Of a stretch of DNA of 64,000 bases, positions 44,947-57,248 are shown one piece after another. Positions within the stretch are counted from its first letter, which is position 1. Every line of letters begins with the position of its first letter. The translations under genes were made by a program, and so were the position numbers. The notes under the pieces were generated by a model. It had not been told where the DNA came from and did no database searches. It saw only the letters and a list, made by a program, of their open reading frames with translations. Source of the stretch: Pohlia nutans (Eukaryota; Streptophyta; Bryopsida; Bryales; Mniaceae); the NCBI GenBank assembly GCA_022496805.1, contig CM040091.1:18590336-18654335 (forward strand), written 5' to 3'.

Positions 44947-47812
44947 CTACAGGGGTCCGAGTGCCGTCCCACCGGAAGCAGGGAACAGCAGCATGCCCAC
45001 CGCGACCGTGGTGAGCGGCACGGTAACATTGTCATCGAGCTTGGTGGACACAGGAAGCGACTCCACCACCGTGGCGGCCATCGAAACGGCCGCCAGCCTC
45101 ACCAGCGTCGCGCGCGCGTCAAATTGATAGAATCCCATCCAGGCGAAGTAACACAAGCACCCGTACGAGACCAGCAACCCGAACAAGAACATCGCAATAC
45201 TCCCAGCCCAGCTCTTGCCTGCAGTGGTATTTTTTGGTCAGGAGACAGTTTAGCATTTTTGCTGCTTATCCATGGCTCCTTGGATGCTCTTATCATATTA
45301 ATATATAGGTAATATCAGGGTGGTATTACACATGCACAGGAACCTTGACCAATTCACTGCCAAGTAAATGGTACAAGAATGATGGTGAATTCTTGGTGAA
45401 CACTTGCTAAATTGAACAACCACTTCAATTTAGCAAGTGTTCACCAAGAATTCACCATCATTCTTGTACCATTTACTACCTGGTGAATGTGTCAAGGTGC
45501 CCTGTGATGTGCTACCTAGGTGCTACTTAGTCAATACATGGGTGATACCTAGATTTCTGACATAGTTTCTCGACTCCATGTAGGAAATATGACTATTATT
45601 CCTTTTTCTTTTTCAATTTTTTTTTGTATCAATTAGCCACCTCATTATTACATTATTAAGCCTTAGACTTTCTAACCCTTTGATGCTCTTGGATGCTCTC
45701 TTCTTGACATTTTAAGTCATTTTTCCTTGCTTGATTTTTACTAAATTCCCTCATACAATGTCAAATGTCCTCTTTCACCATAGTTCCAAGAAAAGCTATT
45801 GTATCTGTAAAATTCAATCCAAGTAGTAGGGGATTTGGAACCCTATTGTTATAAAATGTTATCAATCTGGGCTCCTTGGATGCTCTATTCATATTAATAT
45901 ATAGGTAGTATCAGAGTAATACACATGTGCTACCTAGGTTTATAGAGGCTACACATCTCGACTCCATGTAAGAAATCTGGGGGACGCGTGTAGTATTGGG
46001 AACCTAACCTCGGAAAATGTACCCACTGGCTACATTCTACACGAGATAATACACGGGAGGTTCCTGATACTACATTCTAGCCAAATCTGACTATTATTCC
46101 TTCTTCTTTTTCAAAAATTCTTTGTATCAATCAGCCACCCCAAGTTTAATGTAGCAATTTGGGTACAATTAGCAATAAGAAAAAAACATCAATGCTTGCC
46201 TGCATTCCATGGCAGCTTGCTGGACCCGAATCTGCGTCCCACAATGTCCGCAATCCCGTCGCCTCCACACATCATGGCGAGCGCCATCACGCCCACGGGC
46301 GAGTCGCGCCAGAAGAGAATGGTGCTGAACACCAACACCACCACGTAGTACAACGGGCCGCGCAGGAGCTCCCTGGGGTCGCCTTCACGCGACACCGATT
46401 TCACCAGCCCCTCGTCGCGGAGCAGCCCTAATCCGTAGACCTGATTCCAAGATCATGGCTCAGTAACCTGAATATCAACATAAAACCTCGCTCTGATACC
46501 AAAAAAAGGGGAGAGTAGTTTTGCACCAATGGCCCTTTGTCCGGTGAGCACTGGCTCATTGTCAAAACGAACAGATACTTTATTCACGCTAGACTTGAAA
46601 GAGGCCCGGAGTTTCTATCTATCTATCTCAACATAAATTCAATTTCAATTCCGCCACAAAATCCAAAACTCCATCCCCCAAAACCTTAAAAAGCTAAACA
46701 CCCAGAGGTGCACTATACTACACACAAACAAGTATACGTGAGTGTACAGAAGGGGTATTAACTTGAACACTGTTGTACTTGAACACATATGTATGACGTA
46801 TACATACGTACAATAAACATATTTAGAGCTGAAAATATTGACAAATTGTTACATTAAACATATATTTAGGATGGAATAGATATGATAACAAAGGTTTTAA
46901 GACATATGACCCCTTAAAAGGATTCATGAATGCAAGTGATTCTCAAACATAAACATAATATAGAGTGCACGGAACAGGAGTTATCGACTTGCACCTAAAT
47001 CCCTAAGGACTGAATCCTGCAAAGAGGATTTTCATTTTCAGGAAGCGTCTAACAGAAACACTCTCTAGAACTCGATTACGGTTGACAGATACAAATCCAG
47101 CTCTATGCAATTGCTCAAAAACCAAAGAATTCCACCCTGGAAAACCTAAACCACATCCACTCTGTATTCCTACAAGAACGTGCACACAAAAATTCGAAAC
47201 GCTCTACAACACAAGATCGAAAACTCCATCCATCCCGGAAAACCTTTGAAACAAAGAGCAGTAGTAATCAACCAGCAAGCGGATGCCGTTGCAGAGCGGC
47301 ACGGCCGCGGCCATGTACTGCGCCCAGGGGCACGCGCTGTAGAGCGGCCAGCAGAGCACGAACAGCAAGCCCGAGGTGATGTGCACCAGCTTCCGGCTCA
47401 GCTTCTGGTCCAGAAACTTCATCTTCGTCAGGAAATCGAAGAGACGCACCCACGCCCACGCCCCGGCCAGCACCAGCACCGTCACGCCCAGGTCTTGCTG
47501 AATCAATGCCGCCGTCGTCGGCCATTGCTGCTGCTGCTGTTGCTCAACGTGCGCTTGGTGATGATGATCAATGCGCGGGGCTTGGAATTGCTCCGAGGTT
47601 GCAAGCAGGCGCGGCAAACGCAGGGGTTTTAAAAAAGAGCTACGGTCTCGGAACGGAGAAGAAGAAGAAGAAACATATTGTGTATAACCCGAGCTCTGGC
47701 GATGGCGTGGCAAACGATGCAGAGACAGGGGTTTTGAAAAAGAAGACGAAGAAGAAGAAAGGTAATGTTGGTTGATTCGAGGCGCAGTCACGGCGCAAGA
47801 TGCGAAACCCAT
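44947..47812 (-). CDS. phytol kinase-like protein, plastid (VTE5/FOLK family)
   Basis: Integral membrane kinase family that phosphorylates phytol or farnesol; in VTE5 this recycles chlorophyll phytol for tocopherol synthesis. Three exons: 47812-47273, 46440-46200 and 45218-44947, 350 aa. The Ser-rich first 90 residues look like a plastid transit peptide; Arabidopsis VTE5 is about 304 aa. Family blocks are intact: KLSRKLVHITSGLLFVLCWP, VPLCNGIRLL, SREGDPRELLRGPLYYV, FWRDSPVGVMALAMMCGGDG, IADIVGRRFGS, then KSWAGSIAMFLFG and ATVVESLPVSTKLDDNVTVP, with six or more hydrophobic segments. Intron 2 seems to use a GC donor (CAG-GCAAGC) with a CAG acceptor. Intron 1 carries an LTR-like repeat and intron 2 a long hairpin. 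Whether the substrate is phytol or farnesol cannot be read from sequence. Confidence 0.9.
45342..45502. mobile_element. hairpin element in intron 2 of the phytol kinase-like gene
   Basis: About 75-bp arms (GGTACAAGAATGATGGTGAA; CACTTGCTAAATTGAA) around a six-base loop CAACCA. Flanking blocks CTTGGATGCTCT...ATTAATATATAGGTA occur at 45275 and again near 45870, suggesting an outer duplicated unit. Confidence 0.75.
46484..46628 (-). repeat. short LTR with a tRNA-iMet primer site, copy 3
   Basis: On the minus strand the 115-bp repeat runs from a GATA-type repeat, through GTGAATAAAG, to CTACTCTCCCC, and is followed after a T run by TGGTATCAGAGC, the primer site matching plant initiator tRNA-Met. 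This makes the repeat family a very short LTR, as in TRIM-type miniature retrotransposons. It lies in intron 1 of the phytol kinase-like gene. Confidence 0.6.
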
Positions 47813-48534
47813 GGCAGCTCACAACAGGAATTTTCAAATTGGCAGAACTTCCATAACTCGAGTTAGACTCCACAAACAAAAAGGTCGCGTTTCAATAAAC
47901 ACACCTGGCCATTCAGAAAAACGAAAAAAAGGATAAAGAAAAGAAGAACTGTACGAATTCAAAACTTCAACAACTAATTCCTGGAGAACTAAAACTAGGG
48001 TTTCTCCCAATCACTTGCAACTGGGCGCCTGCTCACACGGAATTCTTCATCATCTCCTCGCATCCTCTTCTTCCCACTTGCTACTACGGAATATAAGGAA
48101 GCTCCCATCACTCATGAATTAATGCTGCAGAAACAAGCTTCACTAGATACTACCGGGACTCCGTAATCCGTGCTCCGAGATTGATACCTCAGTGTTGACT
48201 GATGCTTGAGAATAACTGAAGCGGAATAAGACCATGACTGAGGAGGGACAAATTTGGTCACGCATTCTATCCTTTTGCGGGTGCAGATAGAGCGAGGATC
48301 CCGTGGATTCGGTGCGCAGCGGGATTCACGGATTCGCCGTGTTGATGCTAAGGACGATGATTGATGATCCTCGGTTTTGGTAGATTTGGGTGTTCCCTGA
48401 AAAGGAGCTCCCTGGCGTAACGGCGACGACAGACTGAGGGCGACAGTCACATGACGTCGTGCGTCGTACGTTGTACTGAAAAGCCCTTTTTTTTTCTTTT
48501 TTTTCCATTGCAATTGATTCTTCAATTTGTTTCA

Positions 48535-48581
<47 letters not shown>

Positions 48582-49060
48582 AGCGAAAATGAGAGGAAGC
48601 CAAATGGAAATGAAGTGGGCGCTTGACCTCCCCGACTTGAAATCCCCCAGGTACTGTTCATCAGTGATTTGTTTTTGGTTTTGAGCCGAACGCTTATATG
48701 GCTACTTAATTTAGATTTCAATGTCTGATATGGCTTTTTTATTTTTTATTTTTTGTCTACATGGGCATGATGATGCCAAAGGTCATGTACCCTTTATCCT
48801 TTTTCTTTCTTATTTTATTATTATCTGGCGATGCCAAAGGTCACATACCCATTATCCAGAGACCACCTGACACACAAACCTTGAACACAGTTTGCCTTCT
48901 GGCCATTTTGGATTGAAAAGGCAATCAAATTCTTGTAAGGTCAATCGCCAAAGACTTTCATTTGTAGCAATCTGGCGATTAATCGCTAGAAAAAAAAAAC
49001 ACTGTTGTTCATCACTTCATCCTGGCCCCATTTTCTTGGATTGATGTAACAAAGTCTGAC
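47813..49060. other. upstream region of the phytol kinase-like gene; poly-A run
   Basis: Presumed promoter and leader of the minus-strand gene at 47812. A run of about 42 A lies at 48538-48579, preceded by T-rich sequence. I found no convincing gene here. Confidence 0.5.
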
Positions 49061-49064
49061 TTAG

Positions 49065-49600
49065 CCCTTAACAATTTAACGTCCTGATAACATTGTTTTC
49101 AAAGATTCGTTATAAAATGGTTGATGAAAAAAAAAAATGGAGTTGATGTACAAAGCAAAGTTGTAAATGTCAATGTGAAGATAACATATGTACGGTTGGA
49201 TTATATATAATTTTTTAAAATTAATTTTGCAAGGTTTTCTCTTGAAATTCAATTTAAATTCCAAAATTAACACAAAAAAAATTTAAAAATATTGTAATGA
49301 AATTGGAATAACATGCAGTACAAGATGGTATGGTTTTCATTATTTGATTCTACTTATTATGAAGAATCATGTTGAAGGTCTCACTTTTTGAACTAAGAAT
49401 GAAACTTGACATAAACCACTTTTGTTATTTTTTAAAAATTCGCATTATCTTATTTTGAAGATCCATATTGTACAAATGGTAGTCAACTAGCACAAGAATC
49501 AAGAGAATTTTGGATGGATGAAAAACATCACGAAATGTGGTGAAAGGATGCGTTAGAAATCATCCAGCGTCCAGAATATGGACGCTGGTGCATCAAAGGG
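49065..49600. mobile_element. TTAA-type element, subfamily J, 536 bp
   Basis: TTAG (49061-49064) then CCCTTAACAATTTAACGTCC; right end GGACGCTGGTGCATCAAAGGG then TTAA (49601-49604). The ends are more diverged than in the other copies. Confidence 0.6.
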
Positions 49601-49764
49601 TTAAAGGACATACTAAGCCCCTCGGGCTTAGTTTCGAGGGAGTATCAGAGAAAACTTTACTTTTTCTCAATCAAAAAATAAAAGGATTGGTGCTTCGGAT
49701 TGGTGCTTCAAATTCTTTCTAAAATCTTATGAAAAAAATTATCATGAGTTTTTGAGGTCTTATT

Positions 49765-50241
49765 GGAGTTATCCATAAAGTAAGCTTGTGTTTTTCACAT
49801 TTTTGAGAGCACTATTCACACAAATCTAGAGAAACGCAATGGAAGGCGCTGTAATTCCGGGGCATAAAACACAAGGCCAGGTCGACGCTGCAGAGGTGGT
49901 CTGTGTTTATTTGGATGCGTGCTTGGTCATGAAGTGTCTGGTCAGCGGATCTTCGAAGCCTCAAGCTACCTAGTTAGCGGATCTTCAGGAGCGTGGTCTA
50001 TCCAAGTTTGGGAGGCTGGAGCTGCTATTTTCTTGCCACGTCCCTCCCTTCCTCTCTAGAGCTCGGGGCACGCTCCAAACACCGGCTCTAAAAAAATTTG
50101 TGACCATTTTTGATGGTTCAAAACTTTCCTACCTGGGTTTTTTTAAGGTTCCGACACCTCTTCCACTTTTTGGGGTTGATCCTCTCTTTTGTTAAATCTA
50201 GGCCCTAAACCCTCTCTTCACAAGACTTTACGGATAACTCC
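49765..50241. mobile_element. inverted-repeat element, GGAGTTATCC ends, 477 bp
   Basis: GGAGTTATCCATAAAGT and ACTTTACGGATAACTCC are inverted copies, flanked by ATT on both sides. The same end sequence occurs on the foldback at 56007-56365. Confidence 0.7.
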
Positions 50242-51105
50242 ATTGACTAAGATATCAATGTATGAAGTTTTCAAATTTTCAAGTGAATTTTAAGTTTTTA
50301 GCATTTCATGCAAAAATGTCTCAAATTTTATCATTTCTTCATAACATACTAGAGCAAACACCCTTTTCAAATGGGACCACGATCAAGTAATGATTAGAAA
50401 CTAAGTTTTACATGGCAATTACAAGGAAATCCCACAATTTATGAGATACCAGTGGCATTCATACATCACTTAGAAGAGTATATATTCTCCTTGAGATCCA
50501 CTTTGAAAAAGATGCTCCCTTCTTGTGCTCTATTGGTAGCTCCTCCTGGTAAGAGCCTACTCGGTAATCAGTACTAGGAGGATTGATAGCTATCGAGGAG
50601 AAGGAAATTAACAGAATAGGCAACAAAATACTCAAAGCTAAGTCGGTTATCACAAAACCGAGAGAAGACAAACTGATTCGAATAAGCAATGGTGTACAGA
50701 AAGCTACTCGGTAGATGATAAATCAGAGAAGAGTACTTCTAGCAAAAGTCAATTATCTGGGAAAATGGAGCATGCCAATGAGGTTGGCTCTATTGCTTTT
50801 ATACCACAGTACAACCAGATCTGACAGTTAGGTCAGATTGGTAAAAAAGTGTTTCCTAGATCTACCTATTGGGATAACTTGGAAAATTACCCAGGTAAAA
50901 CTCAAATCGGTAGACCTACCGATACTCCTAATTTACGGTTAACATCTATTATGCCATGTTGATAGTAGTAGACTCAAATACCTACCCAATGCACTCTGTG
51001 GTTTTGGATTTTGATAATTTTTGTGCCTCAAACTCCATTTTGGAAATCATGACTTGACTTAATGTGTAAAAATTATGTATCATTTGAGGGGGCTACTATA
51101 TAGTA
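50242..51105. other. intergenic, nothing recognised
   Basis: 50330-50460 resembles 56510-56640 (CACCCTTTT...AATGGGA, TTAGAAACTAAGTTT), so part is a dispersed repeat. No gene. Confidence 0.45.
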
Positions 51106-51107
51106 CA

Positions 51108-51362
51108 ATAGGGTCCAAGAATTCGAAATATTTCTGGCCTGCAGTTGAAAGAGAATGAAAACTACAAACTTTGAAAACCTCTTGTAGGCTCAAAAATTCG
51201 TCAATTCACAAACCGTAAATTGTGTTGGAAAGATAATAGAGTCTACTTTGACAATATTAAAAAAATTCATTTCAAAAGTAGCTATATGCAATTGAATGCA
51301 ACTGTTTTTAAGCACAGAATTGGGAGCACATCCAAAATTCGAAATATTTTTGGACCCTACTG
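51108..51362. mobile_element. inverted-repeat element, GGGTCCAA ends
   Basis: GTACAATAGGGTCCAAGAAT at the left and ATTTTTGGACCCTACTGTAC at the right are inverted copies, with ATTCGAAATATTT just inside each. No target duplication resolved. Confidence 0.6.
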
Positions 51363-52222
51363 TACAATACGGTACAAGACTGGGACGTAAGTTAGGTTGT
51401 AAACCAATCGAGAGCGGACCAAGATAACAAAATTAATGCCTAGAGTACAACTGGTTGTCCTATTACCAACCACTGCCCCAAAATTATTACGTTGACTTGT
51501 CTGAATTCTGTCATAGTGAGAACTAAATGCCGTGATTTGTGGGACTCGCGTCGATTGAAGGTTCATACGAGGTTGGTTTTGGGTTGCTGTGGAGTGTAGT
51601 TAAAACGGGTAGCTAAAATAGCTAAAATATGTTTGGTTTATGCCCATAGTAGTTTTCAGTTCATGCATCATGTAGTGGTCGGTTTTGGGTTTGATCATGA
51701 GTAGAAAGTAGGACCGCCAAAGTTTAATCATAGGACAATAGCATATCAAGTACGGGTTAGAGGTTACTTTGCACTTTGGAATTTTGTATAAAATTGAGGA
51801 ATGCAAATTATATGTTGCAATTTTTTGCAATCATCATGAAATCCTATTTCGAATGCGGTCATAATTGTTTTTCGGATTTACCACTGCCAAAAAAATAGGT
51901 CAGACTGCTTAAGTGCTTGGTTTTAGGACAATCAACCTTAATAACAACTTGACACCTAATGTTATAGTCCCCAAGTTTCGTGAAAAGAAATCTCCCTAAT
52001 TGTATTATTGACCAGTAATGCGGTACCGGTGATCACCATTTACAAGTAACTTCTCTAACATGAGGGACCTATCTTGGAACAGCTTTCTGCTCCATTCATT
52101 GTCCAAAACCTGGGTCAGTGGACCATGTTGACACATCTTCAATATGCCACACTGAGAATGCACTCTAATAACAAAACTAGCTATCTCACAGGATGCATAG
52201 AATCTGAAAACTCCCAATTATA
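51363..52222. other. intergenic, 3' flank of the APEM9-like gene
   Basis: Nothing recognised apart from the probable 3' untranslated region of the minus-strand gene ending at 52223. Confidence 0.45.
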
Positions 52223-55200
52223 TCAGTATGCTGCGGCGATGGGATGCACAGCGGCCAAGGGATTGATCTGTACACTAAATGCTAACTGCCAGAGGTCACT
52301 AAGTCCTACACTGAGGGCACTGAATGACTTGCCCACAAGCCTGCGAGAAAGAGAAAAAGGCAAATTAGCTACGCAGGTATAATCAATCACCTCCACATAA
52401 TATTATTTAAGAAAAGATAGAGACCACTATTGAGAAGCTATACTGTAATTACTTGAAATAAATTGAGTATTTACGGCATGTTTATCAAGATCTAGCAAAA
52501 AGAAGAGACGTAAACAACAATCTAGCAAGGGTGGCCACGTCATCATGCATAGTCACATACAGAACAGCATCACAAAAGACTTCCACCGTTAGATTCACAC
52601 AAGTTATTAATGTTTATAGATTCGCATGGCCCTCATGTTAAGTTAATGTTAGTATCATACAAATGATGCTAAAGTGATGTTAGTGTAAGTGGCATTCACT
52701 TGATATGACATTAGTAACTATCAGCCCCTTTCTTTTCATTTTTCAGAGAGTGCTAAATTGGCGACACAAAATAATACGGTAGAACAACATATTTTTACAT
52801 TCATCCATATTTCGGATAAATTTCACTTTTCATCCACGCTTTAATGTTATTTTCATCCAAATCTGGCGATTTCATCCAATATTTTATGAAAAAATTGAAG
52901 ATATTTTGGCGTTCTCATATTGAGTTTTTGGTCGTTTTGTAGCCAGATTATTTTTTATAGGTGTAATCTGGCACTAAAAAGCCCAAAAAATAAGGGTTGG
53001 TAACTATTTACTTAACATTAAATCAACATAAACCTGATTAATTTTAACATAATATTCATATTGATCTAATGCCCTATTAGGGCGGACTTCCATGTGGAGA
53101 TCGGTTGGGTGGAAGGCACTAGAAGACAAGAATTGAGGTCTCAAGAACCACCCATGCTCCACTCATTTCGGTACAAATGAAATTTATACTCTTGAATCCT
53201 CCTGTTTCCACCCATTTCGGTGGAGCTTCCTCCTTTTGAGGACCGGCCACCCACTGCCCCCTTACATGGAAGGAGGCCCTTAGATTGACATTAACATTAA
53301 TGACTTGTGAATCTAATGTGGAGAGGGGATCTTTTGGGATGAGGTAATGATCCAAAAGACAGGTGAGTACAGTCATCGTACCTTCTGAAGCTATGCCGAT
53401 GTCTGAGGAAAACAAACAGTGAGAGTGCTGCAAGGGCCCCTAAACGTAATGCCCTTCCTTCCAGATTCGTGGCAGAAAGGCATGCCGAGGTAGCAGCACC
53501 CAGTCGCGCTAAGGCCAGTTCCAGCAGTGTCTTCAAAGAAAAGAAACCTTCAGAGACCTTCAACCTATTCAACAGGGCCAAGGATTTGGACCTTAATAAT
53601 GATTCATCGGCACCTGGACAAGCATCTGCTTCCCATGCTAGCTCCTTGTTTGCCCTTGTTTCCTTATCCTTCACTGGACTTTTTAGTTCAAAAGATGCAT
53701 GCGTGGGGCTTGGGGTGTCGACATTTGCAGTTGTAGTGGACTCGGTATCTGGCTTGGAGACTGGCTCAGCAGTTTTGACTCGCTCAATCTGCACCTGGAT
53801 TTTCTTCAAGATGACCTTCAAACCGAGCATGCAAGATTGAAACCATCAGAGGGAGCATATTGCATTGAATTATACAAGGCAGAAAATCACGTATATTTCA
53901 ACATCCGACCTCAGAAAGCACAGCAGAGCATTAACAGAAAAATAAAAAAATAAAAAATATTGAACGTAGAAAGAAAGCAAATAGAGTTACCAATCGTGTC
54001 TCCTCTGTTAAATTTGCACGCTCCACCCAGTTCATAGCAGACTCGATTTCCTGAAGCCCTTTTACAAGCACCTTAATAACGAAGAGTTCAACAACTTCTG
54101 CATACTTCTCTTCCGGTAAACAAGTACTCTGAACTGCCAGAAACTCTTCAAGCGCAGCCCGTGCAGCAGGAAACGCGCCATCTAATATTTGCAAACAGGC
54201 CCTACAAACACGAATCACAAAAAGACATCGCGCCATTTACTCCTTAGTGTGTAAAAAAATTCCACACAATGCAGGATATGTTTATCTTCAGTTAATAACA
54301 AAAAGCTTAAGTGTAACCTTGGCTATGTCCAAATAATGAGAAAGAAAGAAAAAATGGATCGCACAGGAAGCCAAAGAATTATTTGGGGGCATACCCGGTT
54401 TCCAGCAGAATAAGTGGCCAATCGGCAACTCCAACATTGAGCTTTCCCAGAATGTCAAAGAACTCGTCAACTCTGCCAGGATTTCCACTGTTAGGGCATC
54501 TCCAGGCATTTTAGCACATAAAAGCAAAATGACGCATTTTAATCCTTGTAAAAAACCAAGAGCCCAAATTGGGCCTCAAGTTTTTTTAGCAGTTTTCAGT
54601 AGGTCCTGTGTGGACTTATTCATGTTCAAATTTAATTGTTGTTTGACCAACGCATGCAATATTCTTCACTGATTCCGGTGATATAAAATTTATTCTCATC
54701 TGAATTATATTTTTCACAATTTTTCATTTTAAAATCATGAATCCTTGGTCCTTTAAGGGTTAAGCTCAACAGCAGACGAGAAAATTGTGGTATTCCAGAA
54801 CACAAACAATCAAAAAAGCTACATGAACGGAACAATCGCAGTCATTCAAAACTGTTTTCCTTCCTTGCGCTCACCTGCCTATTGCACGATAACTCTGCAG
54901 CAACACCATGCCCGCACACTCCAACATCTCTTCATGCTCCGATTTCCCAACTTCTTCGACCTCCTCTTCTACGGAACCAAAACCTCCACTGCTGGTTGAG
55001 TGCATGAGACTGGACAGGGTTTGCAGCACGGTAGTGGCTGTTGAAGCTGCATCCTCGTTCATGGCGCTCACCAGATACCTGTTCAGGGCGAGCTTGCTTA
55101 ATTCACCATCAATCTCAAAATCCTTCGTGAATTCTAGGGTTTCAACGCCCTAACCGAACTCTCATAAAATCCGGCATTCAATCCTCTCGGCTAACTCACC

Positions 55201-55670
55201 AGCGCGAGCTTGATTGATTCACACCAAACTCAAAATCTTCGTGAATACTAGGGTTTCAACGCCCTAACCGAACTCACGCCAAAAAATGCCTCACAAAACT
55301 TCGACAATTCGGAATTGATTCCTCTCGGCTAACTCACTTGCTTAATTCAAAAACTCAAAAAATATTTCGTGGATTCTAGGGTTTCAACGCCCTAACCGAA
55401 CTCACACCAAAAAGGTCTCGACGATTCGGCATTCATTCCTCTCGGCTAACTCACACCAAACTCAAATTTTTTTCGTGAATTCTAGGATTTCAACGAAAAA
55501 AAGTCGACAAGATTCATTTACCTCTCGGCCAAGTCGATTTCATACCAAAGCAGGTCATCGGAGCCGTTAACGTCGATGGATTTACAGAGGGAGGAATTCC
55601 ACATGTATCCGGACGCATTTTCCTCGCCCGGCTTCTCGATCGTTTCTTCTTCCACGATCTCCACCGCCAT
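52223..55670 (-). CDS. APEM9/DAYU-like peroxisome membrane peroxin
   Basis: Plant-specific tail-anchored protein that docks the PEX1-PEX6 ATPase on the peroxisome, the counterpart of yeast Pex15 and animal PEX26. Six exons, all phases compatible: 55670-55522, 55096-54875, 54472-54395, 54201-53991, 53815-53382 and 52340-52223, giving 403 aa. Recognisable blocks: WYEIDLAESKLALNRYLVSA, ADWPLILLETGACLQILDG, AMNWVERANLTEETRL, a Ser/Thr/Lys-rich linker, a hydrophobic helix (LRLGALAALSLFVFL) near the C terminus, and the family's end DLWQLAFSVQINPLAAV. The exon 2 acceptor at TTAAG was chosen because only it keeps phase and homology. A Harbinger-like element lies in intron 5, a TTAA-type right end in intron 2, and a tandem array in intron 1. 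Confidence 0.82.
53080..53279. mobile_element. PIF/Harbinger-like MITE in APEM9-like intron 5, 200 bp
   Basis: GGGCGGACTTCCATGTGG and CCATGGAAGGAGGCCC-type ends, with TTA at 53077-53079 and 53280-53282. Confidence 0.7.
54488..54763. repeat. transposon fragments in APEM9-like intron 2
   Basis: TTAGGGCATCTCCAGGC at 54491 resembles the ends of common plant miniature elements, and GGTCCTTTAAGGG-TTAA at 54748-54763 is a TTAA-type right end without a left partner. Confidence 0.5.
55097..55521. repeat. tandem array in APEM9-like intron 1
   Basis: Three to four units of about 110-130 bp, each with CTAGGGTTTCAACGCCCTAA and CCTCTCGGCTAACTCAC. The units contain degraded copies of the exon 1 end (CCTCTCGGCC) and of the exon 2 start (GAGCTTG, GCTTAATTC). 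Confidence 0.75.
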
Positions 55671-56006
55671 GGCGACACTAGTCCAATGAACCAAGCCTCA
55701 TCAACTCCTTCCAGCTCTAGAAAGTCATCTCTCTAACCCTAAAGGAAGAAATGGAGAATCCCGAAGCCCGAAGAGAGAGATGGTAAGAGATGTGCGAGGG
55801 AATTGGGGGCTCAGCAATTGCGGGATTGTGCAAAGATGTGCCGATGGATTGAAGAGGAGAAGGAGAAGAAGAAGAAGAAGAAGAATGGCGTGTCTGCACC
55901 GAACGAACTTACCCTCCTTTTGCTTTCTCATGCTCGTACTTTGCCTTTAAAGTAACCCTTTACCTTTAAAGGATCCTACCCGTCCGCAAAGATTCGTCAC
56001 AAAATT
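55671..56006. promoter_or_regulatory. upstream region of the APEM9-like gene
   Basis: Contains a (GAA)n-type run at 55855-55890 (CTT on the coding strand), common in plant 5' leaders. No defined TATA box picked. Confidence 0.4.
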
Positions 56007-56365
56007 GAGTTATCCGTAAAATAACCTTGGATTTGAAGAATCAACAAAGAATTTTTCTTTATTATACTCTTATTTGTTCACTCCTAATAGTTAAAAGGTG
56101 TGGAAGATCTTGGTGGTCTATCATTATTAGGTGTGTAAGAGGTGCGTAAGAGCTTGGTGATCTTCAAAAGCTTTTTAGCACCATAAAAGGAGCTAAGAAA
56201 CTTTTAAAGACCACCAAGCTCTTACACACCTCGTACACACCTAATAATGATAAATCACCAAGATCTTCCACACCTTCTAACTATTTGGAGTGAAAAAATA
56301 AGAGTATAATAAAGTAAAATTCTTTGTTAATTCTTCAAATCCAAGGTGATTTTACTGATAACTCC
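56007..56365. mobile_element. foldback element with about 150-bp arms
   Basis: GAGTTATCCGTAAAAT and ATTTTACTGATAACTCC ends; the arms share CCTTGGATTTGAAG, AGAGTATAATAAAG, GTGTGGAAGATCTTGGTG and CCTAATAATGAT. End sequence shared with 49765-50241. Confidence 0.8.
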
Positions 56366-57244
56366 AATACTTGGAGAAATATTTTGAATTTGAAATATTA
56401 ATTGATGTGGATTCTAAATTGTAAATTACATCCGAAAGGATGGATTAATAAATTTTCCATATTAATCATGAATGGTTTTCATATTAAACTTTGGGATAAA
56501 CAATACATCATAGCATAATAGAGCAATGAGAGTCAACACCCTTTTGCAATGGGATCATAGTCTAATTAAAATTAGAAACTAAGTTTACATGGTAATGACA
56601 CTGTAGTCCCAAAATTAATGAAATATAAATGACATTCTTTCATTACTTAGAAAAGTGAATCTAAATGAAAATTCTTGTTCGATTCAATTTTCATAGGGTT
56701 ATCTATTGCATTGCACTATTGTGCTATGATGACTTTGCCAACTTAAACTCCAATCGCACCTCGCTTGGTTAAACAGAGGTTAGCTTGTGTAAGGCGAGTA
56801 ATAACCGACGCCGACCATAAAGAGACTCCTATATTTACTTCATAAATGACACTCCACTATGCCAAAAATCAACAATCACTCACATAGTGCAGTCATTGTT
56901 GATATTGAAGCACTATTTGGACTCACCTCATTTGTGGGAACTATGCTAATTATAAGTTTTTAAAAATCGTTCAAAATAAATTCATTGTCAATTTCAGCTC
57001 ATGTCTATTGTCACAAATAGACAACTTAGACCTTCAATTGGACTTTGAAATTTCATAACTTATTCAATATAACTTCAAAAAATACGATTCAACTTAAGGT
57101 AGATTTAGAATCAATTTGCTAATCTATTCAAACTATCACATTGCACCTCATATTACTATAAATAGATGCAATGTTTAAAATGACAGTTTATGATCTACTC
57201 ACCTTGTATAGAGTTTATTCCATGCTATTACTGCTCATGTTCTT
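56366..57244. other. intergenic, nothing recognised
   Basis: AT-rich, with part related to 50330-50460; no gene. Confidence 0.45.
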
Positions 57245-57248
57245 TAAC

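Noticed and set aside
47180..47775. Plus-strand frames over the phytol kinase-like exon 1
   Set aside because: They are GC-rich shadows of the minus-strand exon, which has the family blocks and splice sites.
48588..48660. Possible first exon on the plus strand (MRGSQMEMKWALDLPDLKSP before GTACTG)
   Set aside because: Next to a 42-base A run, with no second exon found and no family match.
53119..53433. 104-codon minus frame as an extension of the APEM9-like gene
   Set aside because: Splicing at AGAAG-GTACG to the exon at 52340 restores the conserved C-terminal block; the read-through runs into a Harbinger-like element.
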